From: Rothia mucilaginosa ATCC 25296
Lineage (GTDB): Bacteria; Actinomycetota; Actinomycetes; Actinomycetales; Micrococcaceae
Assembly (NCBI RefSeq): GCF_000175615.1
Contig: NZ_ACVO01000017.1
Location: 201,134 to 265,133 of the forward strand
DNA length: 64,000 nt
Direction of reading: 5' to 3'
Numbering within the stretch: the stretch's first letter is position 1; each line of letters begins with the position of its first letter. Both the position numbers and the translations under genes were made by a program. The notes below the pieces were generated by a model. It had not been told where the DNA came from. It made no database searches and saw only the letters and a program-made list of their open reading frames with translations. Shown in pieces: positions 9,370 through 19,115 of the stretch.

Positions 9370-10470
9370 TTAATAAGTTGTTTCTTCCTCAGAAGGGGGG
9401 AAGCTTGTTTCCTGTAAGTGATGAAGACGCTCCTCCTGATATTTTTCTAAAGATTCCCTCACTTGTTCCAGAAGCCTCTGCGCTTCTTGGAGAATATTTG
9501 GATTTACACCAGATTTATCATTCACATCAATTTTCTTTTTATCAAATCCTTTATATTTTCTTTCGCAAGAACTATGCTCGTATTCTTCAAATTTTTTTAG
9601 ACTTTCCCCATAGTCCGAATCATTGAATATTCTATAATTTTCTAAAATTTCTTCACTTAGACTATCTCCCTTATTTTTAACCGGAATAAAAAATAAAGGA
9701 AATTTTTCAGGCCCTCCATCCCCAATAGCGCAACCCTTCAGCTCATGAAAACCGAGAAAAAGAATATCCCTTTCCTCGCTTCCAGTTCTTAAAATACACT
9801 TCGCCAGATTAGGAGACAGAACAAAATAGTGGGGTCGAGAATGCTCGGCAATTCTAAACCCAAGATCAACCTCACGACCTATGAAGTCTACATGATAATC
9901 ATTTTGAATAAATCGAAGGTCTTTTTTATAATTCGAAAAAACCTCCTCAGCAAGAAGGTCAAGAAAGGACGGATCCCCCATTTGTTTTTCAAGATATTCC
10001 TGCTTTTTCTTCTTGCCAACACCATTTTTTGCGATAAGATTCCAGGAAAAGTCCCACGGCTCCCCTTTTGATTGCAACAAGAAAGCATATCCGTGAACCC
10101 CCATAGATTCTGTAGAACTCATACCTTCAAGAGTCACAACAAATTCATTAACATATTTTTCAATATATTGATTGAAAGAGTTATTTGATTCCTCAAATGG
10201 AATGACTCTAAAATAGATGAGCTCATCACCTCGCACTCTCCATAAAAACCATCCATCTTCACAATCATCCCCATCTCGCGAGTCTTTGTCTCGCAAAAGA
10301 ATATTAAAAGTTTCTAAAAAGTTTGCGATCTGAAATTTTCCGGACCCTGGATTTTGAACTTTCAAAGCCGTGGAACCTTCAATATCAACACCACACACAA
10401 GCACAGCCCGAGGTGTAATAACCTCGGGCTGCACCTCATTTTTTTGACGCCCCTGATTACCTTCAGACAT
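9370..10470 (-). CDS. Class III nucleotide cyclase, PycC-like (Pycsar cyclic-nucleotide synthase)
   Basis: A 366-residue cytosolic protein with the landmarks of a class III cyclase. VCGVDIEGSTALK (residues 25-37) carries the first metal-binding Asp, D29. RVRGDELIYF (78-87) carries the GDE motif with D82. FIGREVDLGFRIA (196-208) occupies the position of the GxxVNxAxRL motif, with Asp202 where most adenylyl/guanylyl cyclases have Asn and with Arg206 kept. The last 100 residues are hydrophilic and end in a likely coiled coil. In the Pycsar family such cyclases make cCMP or cUMP on phage infection. Here it is the last gene of a three-gene operon behind a membrane effector, which supports that reading. 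Its ATG overlaps the end of the peptidase gene by 8 nt, so translation is probably coupled. Strongly A+T-rich. Product nucleotide not determinable by eye. Confidence 0.75.
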   Translation of the reverse strand: MSEGNQGRQKNEVQPEVITPRAVLVCGVDIEGSTALKVQNPGSGKFQIANFLETFNILLRDKDSRDGDDCEDGWFLWRVRGDELIYFRVIPFEESNNSFNQYIEKYVNEFVVTLEGMSSTESMGVHGYAFLLQSKGEPWDFSWNLIAKNGVGKKKKQEYLEKQMGDPSFLDLLAEEVFSNYKKDLRFIQNDYHVDFIGREVDLGFRIAEHSRPHYFVLSPNLAKCILRTGSEERDILFLGFHELKGCAIGDGGPEKFPLFFIPVKNKGDSLSEEILENYRIFNDSDYGESLKKFEEYEHSSCERKYKGFDKKKIDVNDKSGVNPNILQEAQRLLEQVRESLEKYQEERLHHLQETSFPPSEEETTY

Positions 10471-10981
10471 TACCGATTAGCCCTAAAGAACGAGCCCGAA
10501 CCTCAGCAGCTGCGACAGAAACGCCAAATTTTTCAGCAACAATAGCCAAATCTTGCCCACAATTTTCATAAATTTGTTTAAACTTGTTCTCAGGCATTAG
10601 CAAATTTGCGGCAAAAACATTTGCCTCATACTCTTGATAACCCCCAACAGCAACACTTGTCCTCCGATAAGTAGTTTGAGGATTTTTTGAAATATTCCTC
10701 AAATAGTGAATAAAATAATGTCCAATCTCATGAGCAATAGTAAATTTTTGTCGCTTCTTCCCATCAAATGCCGAGACGTATATCTCAAATGAATTATCAT
10801 CAGGATTTACAACCATTGAATTACCATTCATCTTTATGTATCCAACCTCATACACTGTACCGCCTAGACTTTCTACCAGCTTTACAGTATCTAGATTCAA
10901 TTCTTTTTCAGATACACCTTCACCTATAAATTGATTATTCAATTTCTCAGCTATATATTTTACGAGCTGCATATTTTCCAC
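10463..10981 (-). CDS. ImmA/IrrE-type metallo-endopeptidase
   Basis: A 172-residue zinc peptidase. HEIGHYFIH at residues 84-92 supplies the HExxH metal site, and YEANVFAANLLMPE (118-131) supplies the third ligand region, as in ImmA/IrrE (DUF955) proteins. These cleave repressors (ImmR, DdrO) or act in defence and mobile-element switches. There is no N-terminal helix-turn-helix, so it is a stand-alone protease. It lies between the PycTM-like gene (10 nt away) and the cyclase (8-nt overlap), so it belongs to the same transcript. No cognate repressor is encoded nearby. Possible roles are derepression of the operon or processing of a partner; both are inference. Confidence 0.85.
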   Translation of the reverse strand: MENMQLVKYIAEKLNNQFIGEGVSEKELNLDTVKLVESLGGTVYEVGYIKMNGNSMVVNPDDNSFEIYVSAFDGKKRQKFTIAHEIGHYFIHYLRNISKNPQTTYRRTSVAVGGYQEYEANVFAANLLMPENKFKQIYENCGQDLAIVAEKFGVSVAAAEVRARSLGLIGNV

Positions 10982-10991
10982 AATTAAACAC

Positions 10992-11531
10992 CTACCTTAC
11001 AAGACTCAAAGAAATAAATACAGGAACTAGCAAAATGACATTAATAAATATAAAAAATTGAAGTCGACCAATAGCAGAAAATTTCTCACTGGCAACGAAG
11101 CCTAATACAGATATTTGCTCACTAAGATATTCTTTTTTCTTATCTTCACTCAGGCTATCCAAATCTACAAGTTTTTTACCGTTCACATATGAACCATAGT
11201 AAAACACATTTCGACTACTAGATTTTCCGTCGTATGCTTTCGTGTAAGGTTGTAATGCACTAAAACCATACCCAAAAGATACTAGTACAGAAAGAGCAAA
11301 TACGATGTTGGAAGTTAAAGTACAGGGGTTCCAGACATCCTGTTTAGATAGAAAATTGGGAACAAGCGCTCCATAAGCAGCGACAATAACCCCCTGCACA
11401 GTCAACAACATCTGAATCTTAGAGTCACCGTGCCTAATCCATTCAGTAAAATGCTGGATGATTTGCCACCTCTGTTCGTAGCTCAACCCTGTCTCTTGCT
11501 CGACGTCGTAGCGGTCAATCGCCTCAGCCAT
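10992..11531 (-). CDS. PycTM-like membrane effector (Pycsar)
   Basis: A 179-residue membrane protein. Hydrophobic segments lie at about residues 41-60, 74-93 and 157-177. The soluble N-terminus contains FTEWIRHGDSKIQMLLTVQG, matching the WI-x-x-x-D-x-K pattern before the first helix of the Pycsar TM effector family (formerly DUF5706), and the soluble middle part has NVFYYGSYV, as family members have FF/YY-G there. In Pycsar, cyclic pyrimidine nucleotide binding triggers membrane damage and abortive infection. It is the first gene of the operon, with a strong GAAGGAGGTAAG ribosome site. Alternative: another SLATT-type 2TM effector of nucleotide signalling. A+T-rich like the rest of the island. 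Confidence 0.65.
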   Translation of the reverse strand: MAEAIDRYDVEQETGLSYEQRWQIIQHFTEWIRHGDSKIQMLLTVQGVIVAAYGALVPNFLSKQDVWNPCTLTSNIVFALSVLVSFGYGFSALQPYTKAYDGKSSSRNVFYYGSYVNGKKLVDLDSLSEDKKKEYLSEQISVLGFVASEKFSAIGRLQFFIFINVILLVPVFISLSLVR

Positions 11532-11948
11532 TTTCTTACCTCCTTCTGATGATGCTAGCGGTTGTGTGGAAGATTTCAGAGAGTATCCACCTAACCAGAA
11601 GCACTACTGCCAAATTGCTCTTTTCCCTTGAACAAGATGCCAAAAACTGCTTCTGTGTACTCACCACTCTACCGTTTATCTAGACCCTATGCTCCCATTT
11701 TCGTCGCTGCTACGAATAATGAAGCCATTATCTTAACCCACCTGAGCTATGAGATTTAAGGAGGTGAGGCTCCCCGGTCATTCGGGGAGCCTCACCTCCT
11801 TGTGTGTGGGTCTGAGTGCATGCGGGCGGGGGTCTACCCTACCTCGCTCGCACAACGCTAAGACGCACAAGCCTATATGGGCGGCTGACTAGCGCAAATG
11901 AGCTAGAACAGCCGAACCGTTTATCCCAGTGTAGCGGGTTTAACCGGT
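11532..11948. other. Upstream region of the island operon and right island boundary
   Basis: Gene-free. It must contain the promoter for the minus-strand island operon. An ATAATG/CATTAT hairpin lies at about 11715-11732 and the second island palindrome at 11758-11801. Right of that, base composition returns to the G+C-rich background. Confidence 0.5.
11758..11801. repeat. Right flanking palindrome of the A+T-rich island (copy 2)
   Basis: Same 44-nt palindrome as 9315-9358: arms 11758-11776 and 11783-11801 are identical to copy 1 and the only change is the first loop base (G for A). It lies upstream of the island operon, where a terminator for that operon would have no use, which argues for a boundary duplication. 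Confidence 0.85.
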
Positions 11949-12455
11949 TTAGCGCGGCGGCTTCGTATCATCCGCCGTAGCCGGCTGGTGACGCTGACGG
12001 TACAGCACCACAGCCGAAGAACGCTGACGAGGCGCTGGGCGGGTACCGCGGGCAATATGCACCACGTCGCCGCTGGTACCGGCAGCGAACACGCGCTCCG
12101 CCAAGCCCAGCTTCACCTTCGCATCCTCAACCTGACGCTGCAGCGCCGCAATCTGCTCCTGCTGCTCCTCCACGAGGGACTCCAGCTCAATAATGCGGCG
12201 AATACCCTCCAGGGAGACGCCCTCCTGCGAGAGCTGCTGAATCTGCTGCAGACGGTTCACGTCACGCTGCGAATAGCGGCGCGCCTTACCGGGCGCACGC
12301 GAAGGCTGGACCAGGCCGATGCGGTCGTACTGGCGCAGGGTCTGCGGGTGCATGCCCGCCAGCTCAGCCGCCACAGAAATCACGAAAACCGGCAGGTCCA
12401 CGCTGTGCAACGGCTTGCCGCTACGGGACTTAGATGATGATTCTCGAGATGCCAT
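11949..12455 (-). CDS. hspR: HspR, MerR-family heat-shock repressor
   Basis: A 168-residue repressor of dnaK-type heat-shock genes. The MerR winged helix-turn-helix spans about residues 25-75 (ISVAAELAGMHPQTLRQYDRIGLV, then RRYSQRDVNRLQQI), followed by a Gln/Glu-rich coiled coil for dimerisation. HspR binds HAIR inverted repeats and uses DnaK as co-repressor. Its start lies 3 nt after the dnaJ stop, so it is co-transcribed and autoregulated. HAIR sites are visible upstream of dnaK and, in weaker form, upstream of dnaJ. Secure. Confidence 0.95.
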   Translation of the reverse strand: MASRESSSKSRSGKPLHSVDLPVFVISVAAELAGMHPQTLRQYDRIGLVQPSRAPGKARRYSQRDVNRLQQIQQLSQEGVSLEGIRRIIELESLVEEQQEQIAALQRQVEDAKVKLGLAERVFAAGTSGDVVHIARGTRPAPRQRSSAVVLYRQRHQPATADDTKPPR

Positions 12456-12458
12456 GGT

Positions 12459-13451
12459 TTACTTCGCCTTCTTCAACAGATCCTTACGCGGGTTCTCCTG
12501 CGGTGCCAGTTTTACGAACTTATCGAACGCTTCCTGCGCCTCTGCGCTCAGCTCAGTGGGCAGAACAATCTCCGGGATGACCAGCAGGTCGCCGTCGCCG
12601 CCCTTAGCCTTGAAGCCGCGGCCCTTGGCGCGCAGTCGGCGGCCGACCTGGCCGGGTGCCAGGCGCAGCTTCACGGTGGATGCGTCCGGCAGGGGCACCT
12701 CAATCACTGCGCCGTCGACGGCCTCGGCGAGGGTGACGGGCGCGCGCATAATCAGGTTGTTGCCCTCGCGCGAGTACACGGAGTCATCGGAGACGCGCAC
12801 GGTGACCTTCAGGTCGCCGCCGCGCAGGCCCTTGCCGCGCAGGCGGACCTTCTGGCCGTCCTTAATGCCTGCGGGGATGCGTGCCTCGGTGTGGGAGCCG
12901 TCCGGCAGGAACACGGTCACGGTCGCGCCGGTGTATGCCTGGGCGAGGCTGATGCGGGTGCTGGTGGTGCTTTCTTCGGGGGCTGCGTGCTGTGCGCCGC
13001 CGAAGCCGCCGCCACCCATGCCGCCGAAGTCGGCGCTGGTGAAGCCTGCGGAGCGTCGGGAACCGCCAGCGCTACCGCCGAAGAGGCCACCGAGCAGGTC
13101 GTCAATGTTGATGCCTGCGCCGCCGTTGCTGAAGCCGCCGAATGCGTCCGCGCCGGGGTAGCCGGTGTAGCTACCACCGCCGAAACCACCTCCGCCGAAG
13201 CCGCCCATGCCAGATGCGCCGTAGCGGCGGATCTGGTCGTACTCTTCGCGCTGCTTCTTATCGGAGAGCACGTCGTATGCTTCCGAGATTTCCTTGAACT
13301 TCTTCTCTGCTGCGGCGTCGCCGGGGTTCAGGTCCGGGTGGTACTTGCGGGAGAGCTTGCGGTACGCCTTCTTGATGTCGCTTTCGCTTGCGTCTTCGCT
13401 GACACCCAGTGCCTTATAAAAGTCGTCGGTCAGCCAGTTTTCACTTGCCAT
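12459..13451 (-). CDS. dnaJ: DnaJ-type co-chaperone without zinc fingers (CbpA-like, type II)
   Basis: A 330-residue J protein. Residues 10-75 form the J domain with the HPD motif (YHPDLNPGD), followed by a long Gly/Phe region with GGFGGG repeats and two C-terminal substrate-binding barrels (RISLAQAYTGATVTV; IEVPLPDASTVKLR). The protein has no cysteines, so the four CxxCxGxG zinc repeats of classical DnaJ are absent. It stimulates the DnaK ATPase. AGAAGGAG precedes the ATG. It forms a unit with hspR and is separated from grpE by 298 bp holding its own promoter region and a degenerate HAIR. Confidence 0.93.
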   Translation of the reverse strand: MASENWLTDDFYKALGVSEDASESDIKKAYRKLSRKYHPDLNPGDAAAEKKFKEISEAYDVLSDKKQREEYDQIRRYGASGMGGFGGGGFGGGSYTGYPGADAFGGFSNGGAGINIDDLLGGLFGGSAGGSRRSAGFTSADFGGMGGGGFGGAQHAAPEESTTSTRISLAQAYTGATVTVFLPDGSHTEARIPAGIKDGQKVRLRGKGLRGGDLKVTVRVSDDSVYSREGNNLIMRAPVTLAEAVDGAVIEVPLPDASTVKLRLAPGQVGRRLRAKGRGFKAKGGDGDLLVIPEIVLPTELSAEAQEAFDKFVKLAPQENPRKDLLKKAK

Positions 13452-13749
13452 GTTGTGTTTCTCCTTCTGCGGTGATGCGCCGCCCTCCTCGGTTACGGGA
13501 CGGCTTGCAGGGGCACCGCGTACTTGTCTTAATACTCTATATAAAAGTTTAGTCTACTTGACTCAATTTTGAAAGGGCTGAGCCCAAAAAATTGCACCCC
13601 TACAAGCCTTCTCGCCGCCACCACAGCTCGCCACAGCCCGGATAAATAACCCAGGCAAACAGTTCAGGCAAACAACAGAGCGGGCACTCCCCCACCAGGG
13701 AGAGCACCCGCCCGTCGTTAGTTATTCAGCCAATGCTTAGCCGGCCACC
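13452..13749. other. grpE-dnaJ intergenic region with terminator-like hairpin and dnaJ promoter
   Basis: About 300 bp. An imperfect G+C-rich hairpin at about 13678-13714 lies just after grpE. An A+T-rich stretch (13530-13570) contains TATATAGAG on the minus strand, a plausible -10 region, beside the HAIR-like repeat. Confidence 0.5.
13547..13567 (-). promoter_or_regulatory. Degenerate HAIR (HspR operator) upstream of dnaJ
   Basis: Minus-strand reading ATTGAGT-N7-ACTAAAC against the consensus CTTGAGT-N7-ACTCAAG: the left half has 6 of 7 matches and the right half 5 of 7, with exact spacing. It overlaps the A+T-rich promoter of dnaJ-hspR, as expected for autoregulation. Confidence 0.55.
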
Positions 13750-14328
13750 TTACGGTGCGACAGCCACAGCCACCTGCGCGGTACGAACCACGCGGTCGTT
13801 CACGCGGTAGCCGTAACGCAGAACCATGGAGACATGGTCCTCAGCCACCTCGTCGGTGGGCTGCTGCAGTACTGCTTCGTGGATGTTCGGGTCGAAGGCG
13901 TCGCCTACTTCACCGAAACGCTCCACGCCCTGCTTGCCGAGCAGCTCTTCGAGCTTGGTAGCGATGGAGGCGAAGGGACCTTCCTGCAGGTCGCCGTGCT
14001 TGCGTGCGGCGTCGATATCGTCGAGCACCGGCAGCAGTGCGCCGACCAGGTCACCGATTACGAAGTTTCGCAGCTGCTCCTTTTCGCGGGCGGTGCGGTT
14101 CTTGTAGTTGGTGAACTCTGCCTGCAGGCGAAGCAGGGAGTCCAGGCGCTCTGCGGCGAGTGCCGCATCCGCAGATTCTGCTTCTACGGCGTCCTGGAGC
14201 TCAGCCTCGACGGCTTCCGCAGCTTCTTCGGCGGTTTCGACCGATTCAGCTTCGGGGTGGCCTTCCGCTGCGGGGGCGTTGAATGCCTCCTCCAGCGGGT
14301 CGGGGGTGGTGTTTTCCTGCTCAGCCAT
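13750..14328 (-). CDS. grpE: GrpE nucleotide exchange factor
   Basis: A 192-residue protein that releases ADP from DnaK. An acidic, disordered N-terminus (about 60 residues, many Glu/Ala) leads into the long coiled coil (RLQAEFTNYKNRTAREKEQL) and the conserved C-terminal beta domain (VGDAFDPNIHEAVLQQPTDEV, then VLRYGYRVNDRVVRTAQVAV). It starts 2 nt after the dnaK stop, so translation is probably coupled. Secure. Confidence 0.96.
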   Translation of the reverse strand: MAEQENTTPDPLEEAFNAPAAEGHPEAESVETAEEAAEAVEAELQDAVEAESADAALAAERLDSLLRLQAEFTNYKNRTAREKEQLRNFVIGDLVGALLPVLDDIDAARKHGDLQEGPFASIATKLEELLGKQGVERFGEVGDAFDPNIHEAVLQQPTDEVAEDHVSMVLRYGYRVNDRVVRTAQVAVAVAP

Positions 14329-14330
14329 GA

Positions 14331-16184
<1,854 letters not shown>

Positions 16185-16286
16185 TCAGTGCCCCGCTTCT
16201 TCTAATGCGAGGCGGGTTAGTTTGAAAGTTTTGGAGGCGGTCGGTGCTGCGCGTGCCGCCCCGTGTGGAGTGGTCTGCGCGGCTCC

Positions 16287-16307
16287 CTTGAGCCTCATGT
16301 ACTCAAG
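16287..16307 (-). promoter_or_regulatory. HAIR operator 1 upstream of dnaK
   Basis: CTTGAGC-N7-ACTCAAG, 13 of 14 half-site positions matching the HspR consensus CTTGAGT-N7-ACTCAAG. About 124 bp upstream of the dnaK ATG. Confidence 0.9.
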
Positions 16308-16339
16308 TATGCACCCTCTCAGAGGGTGTGTCAATAGGG

Positions 16340-16358
16340 TTGAGCGAACTTTACTCAA
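16340..16358 (-). promoter_or_regulatory. HAIR operator 2 upstream of dnaK
   Basis: TTGAGC-N7-ACTCAA, flanked by G and C instead of the consensus outer C and G. Second HspR site, 52 bp centre to centre from the first, about five helical turns, so both dimers lie on the same face. Confidence 0.8.
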
Positions 16359-16864
16359 CTTTTTTGTGTGGAGTGGCGTGAGGGGCGGGTTTTTTGGAGC
16401 TCTGGAGGGGTATTTTGCCGGCGATTTTGGGGCGGCGGCGAGGCGCGAATGGGCGGTTTTGCCGCGAAATTCCGCGGTTTTTTGGGCTGGGCGAGGGTGC
16501 AGCGAGGCTATTCAGCGCATGGCGGACACCGACGGGCACTCGGTGCGAAAAAATTTTTAAAAATCTTTAAAAAAGGGGTGGAAAACCCAAAAATTGGGGG
16601 TATGAGAGGCACCAAGAGAGTCCTATATAGGAGGTGCGGAGCGATTTTTGAGCCGGGAAGCTATACCTCTAGCAGCGTTGCTGGAGGTGCGCTTCGTGCA
16701 GGCGCCTCAGCTGCAGACACCCACCTGAGATCTCAGAGATTCGCCCCTCTAATATATGGAGAACCAATCTGCAAGCTCCATTGCTCACTCCATGAAGGTA
16801 TCTCCGCTTGTCCGACGCGCAATTCTTCAACCTTCACCTGTGGCTTGAGGTTACCCGTCTACCG

Positions 16865-16870
16865 TATCCT
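16865..16870 (+). promoter_or_regulatory. Putative -10 box of pentapeptide gene 1
   Basis: TATCCT followed by GG, ending 41 nt before the GTG start. The same TAT(G/C)CTG block occurs at the same distance before all five pentapeptide-repeat genes. Confidence 0.5.
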
Positions 16871-16910
16871 GGTTACGACCATATCCTCTCAAAGTAGACA
16901 GGAGATTGCA

Positions 16911-18980
16911 GTGCCTCCCCAGGAAACACCCTCCAAGGAAAGTCCTGACCCAATTAATGTACTTATCTCAATCATAAAACCAGGATGGAAAAGGGCAGTT
17001 TTCCTTATTCTTCCCATCCTCGGACTGATGACTGTACACTTCATATACTATTCAGACCCTCCTTCTGCCTGCATTAATATAATTAGGCTATTCCTTTCCG
17101 CATTTACTGTTACATACATTGGGGTCAGTATCGGCGAAGCATATAAGAAAAAATCTGACATTGTAGATTCATTTCAAAAAAATCAGCCTCAATTTTTTAC
17201 AATAATTGTTGTTCTCGGCGGCGCACTCGCAATCTTAATTCCGATGATTATGAATGTTACAAAGCTCATTGGAGATGGAGCTCCGCTAACAACTGCCTTG
17301 CTTGGCATTACGGGTGGAGTTATTGCCATATTCGGATACTACAAAACCCACCAGAAAAGTGAACTTGAAAAAGAGCAGCTAGACATCCAAAAACAAAAAG
17401 ATAAACGAGACTATATACGCCAACTTCATGACTCTTATAACGACCGTTTCGATAAGGCTGTTACAGAGCTTCATGGCGCTGATGTGAAGGCTGCTTATAC
17501 AGCCGTTCCCAAACTAGCTAAACTTGCCGATGCCTGGTTAGATTACGAAGACCTCAGTAATAATACGGAAGAACTGGAGAAGCTAAAAAAGAAGGCGAAG
17601 AAAGAAGCTCAAACAATTATAAACATTCTTTGTAAGTACATACAGACCATTCCCAATAATTACACCGATGAACAACTGGAAAAATTTGATTCCCTCTCAG
17701 AATCAGATAAAAAAGCCCTTGCACATGAGGTCGACATTCGTCTCCTTATTTTCTCCGAAATGAGCGACCGGCTTAGCAAAAGTACCGCGGAGAATGGTGC
17801 CATATCCACTATCCACAACATATGGAATGAATTCACCTTCAATTTCAATCGAGCTCCAATATTCTATCCCCTAAACAATATTACATTTAAAAACACAAAC
17901 TTTTCCGAAGCAAAGTTCTACAACGCCGAATTCTCAAATTCATTTTTCAACGGGGATACTAGATTTGATTCTGCCGTATTTGAAGGCAAATCCGATTTTA
18001 CCTATATTTCTTTTAATGGCAATATTAATCTTGACAACTCTGAGTTTACAGGAGAAACAACCTTCAAACACATAAATTTCTCGCAAAATTTAAGTTGCAT
18101 TGGGGGCACTTTCCATGGCGGGCTAAAAATAAAGGATTCATCCATCATCGGAGATGCATATTTCAATGATTCCACATTTGAATTTTTAGAAGTTTCGGAT
18201 ACAACATTCCGAAGGAAGGCAGACTTTACTGCTTCGGAAAGCCAAACCACTTGCTTCCACAGAACAATATTCTACAACGAAGCAATTTTTAAAAAAATGA
18301 CTTTCGGAATCTCCCTACTACAATTAGTTACGTTCCAGAATTCTGCAAACTTCCAAGATGTCACATTTACAGATATCGCATCATTTAGTTCCACAAAATT
18401 TAAAAATAATACCAATTTTATGAATGCTGAATTTTACAAATCTGCCGGATTTAACTATATCACTTTCACCGGCCCAGCTTCTTTCGTCAATTCAACCTTT
18501 AACGACGTAGCGAATTTTTCGGGAGCAACCTTCAAAGATAAATCATTCTTTACTGAAATTAATTTTTACGGCGATGCCAATTTTGAAGGTTCAACCTTTG
18601 AAGGAAATACTAGTTTCAATGAGTCACTTTTTGATAAAAAAGCAGATTTTACATCCTCAAATTTTAGAGGTAAATCAGAGTTTATAAAAACCACCTATAA
18701 TCAAGGAGCTAGCTTCATAAATTCACAATTTGCAGCATCGCCTCCTTTATTTTCAGGATACATATACAATAACACTAAAGAAGATTGGTTTAATTATGAA
18801 TCAATTTTCTCAGAACTGGTCGACCCAAAAAATTATATTTTTGATATTTCACCTGAAAGTCAACAAAAATTAGAAACCAAGAAAATCAGATTTAATGAAA
18901 ATATATTTGTCCTACCTGTTGGGGGAGATTTATATGACCCCGAGTGTCCTCCGATCTGGGACGACGAAGATATTTATTAG
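16911..18980 (+). CDS. Membrane-anchored pentapeptide-repeat protein 1 (A+T-rich paralog)
   Basis: A 689-residue protein. The GTG at 16911 is chosen because GGAG lies 6 nt upstream and the GACAGGAGA leader is shared with the paralogs; the frame upstream of it is junk. Hydrophobic segments lie at about residues 22-42, 48-75 and 95-145, followed by a charged coiled stretch (SELEKEQLDIQKQKDKRDYIRQL) and the family module (DRFDKAVTELHGADVKAAYTAV). From about residue 320 some 50 pentapeptide repeats A(N/D)F-x-x follow, predicted to form a right-handed quadrilateral beta-helix. It ends in the shared LPVGGDLYDPE tail. Much richer in A+T than genes 2 and 3, which suggests a different history. Function unknown. 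Confidence 0.82.
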   Translation: MPPQETPSKESPDPINVLISIIKPGWKRAVFLILPILGLMTVHFIYYSDPPSACINIIRLFLSAFTVTYIGVSIGEAYKKKSDIVDSFQKNQPQFFTIIVVLGGALAILIPMIMNVTKLIGDGAPLTTALLGITGGVIAIFGYYKTHQKSELEKEQLDIQKQKDKRDYIRQLHDSYNDRFDKAVTELHGADVKAAYTAVPKLAKLADAWLDYEDLSNNTEELEKLKKKAKKEAQTIINILCKYIQTIPNNYTDEQLEKFDSLSESDKKALAHEVDIRLLIFSEMSDRLSKSTAENGAISTIHNIWNEFTFNFNRAPIFYPLNNITFKNTNFSEAKFYNAEFSNSFFNGDTRFDSAVFEGKSDFTYISFNGNINLDNSEFTGETTFKHINFSQNLSCIGGTFHGGLKIKDSSIIGDAYFNDSTFEFLEVSDTTFRRKADFTASESQTTCFHRTIFYNEAIFKKMTFGISLLQLVTFQNSANFQDVTFTDIASFSSTKFKNNTNFMNAEFYKSAGFNYITFTGPASFVNSTFNDVANFSGATFKDKSFFTEINFYGDANFEGSTFEGNTSFNESLFDKKADFTSSNFRGKSEFIKTTYNQGASFINSQFAASPPLFSGYIYNNTKEDWFNYESIFSELVDPKNYIFDISPESQQKLETKKIRFNENIFVLPVGGDLYDPECPPIWDDEDIY

Positions 18981-18999
18981 ATGTATCTAGAAGATTCTT

Positions 19000-19043
19000 T
19001 TGGGCGCATCATTTCCCTGATTTAGGGCAAATGGTGCGCCCAA
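19000..19043. terminator. Hairpin after pentapeptide gene 1
   Basis: A 15-bp stem with one G-T pair (TTGGGCGCATCATTT against AAATGGTGCGCCCAA) plus an inner CCCT/AGGG stem, just 20 nt after the stop codon. Confidence 0.7.
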
Positions 19044-19070
19044 ACTGCACCTTTTATATCCCCTCTCCCC

Positions 19071-19076
19071 TATGCT
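19071..19076 (+). promoter_or_regulatory. Putative -10 box of pentapeptide gene 2
   Basis: TATGCTGG at the conserved distance (about 40 nt) before the ATG at 19116. Confidence 0.5.
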
Positions 19077-19115
19077 GGATATAAGCCAGCACCGGAGCAG
19101 GAAGGGCACACCGCC

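Noticed and set aside
11700..11760. tRNA-like fragment on the minus strand beside the right island palindrome (ATAGCTCAGGTGGGTTAAG resembles a D-arm)
   Set aside because: The D-stem does not pair, no anticodon or T-arm follows, and a simple ATAATG/CATTAT hairpin explains part of it. Not enough for a tRNA remnant or att site.
16368..16910. Upstream extension of the first pentapeptide gene
   Set aside because: Open only because the region is G-rich; no ribosome site, not similar to the paralogs, and it would cross the promoter module. Start placed at 16911.
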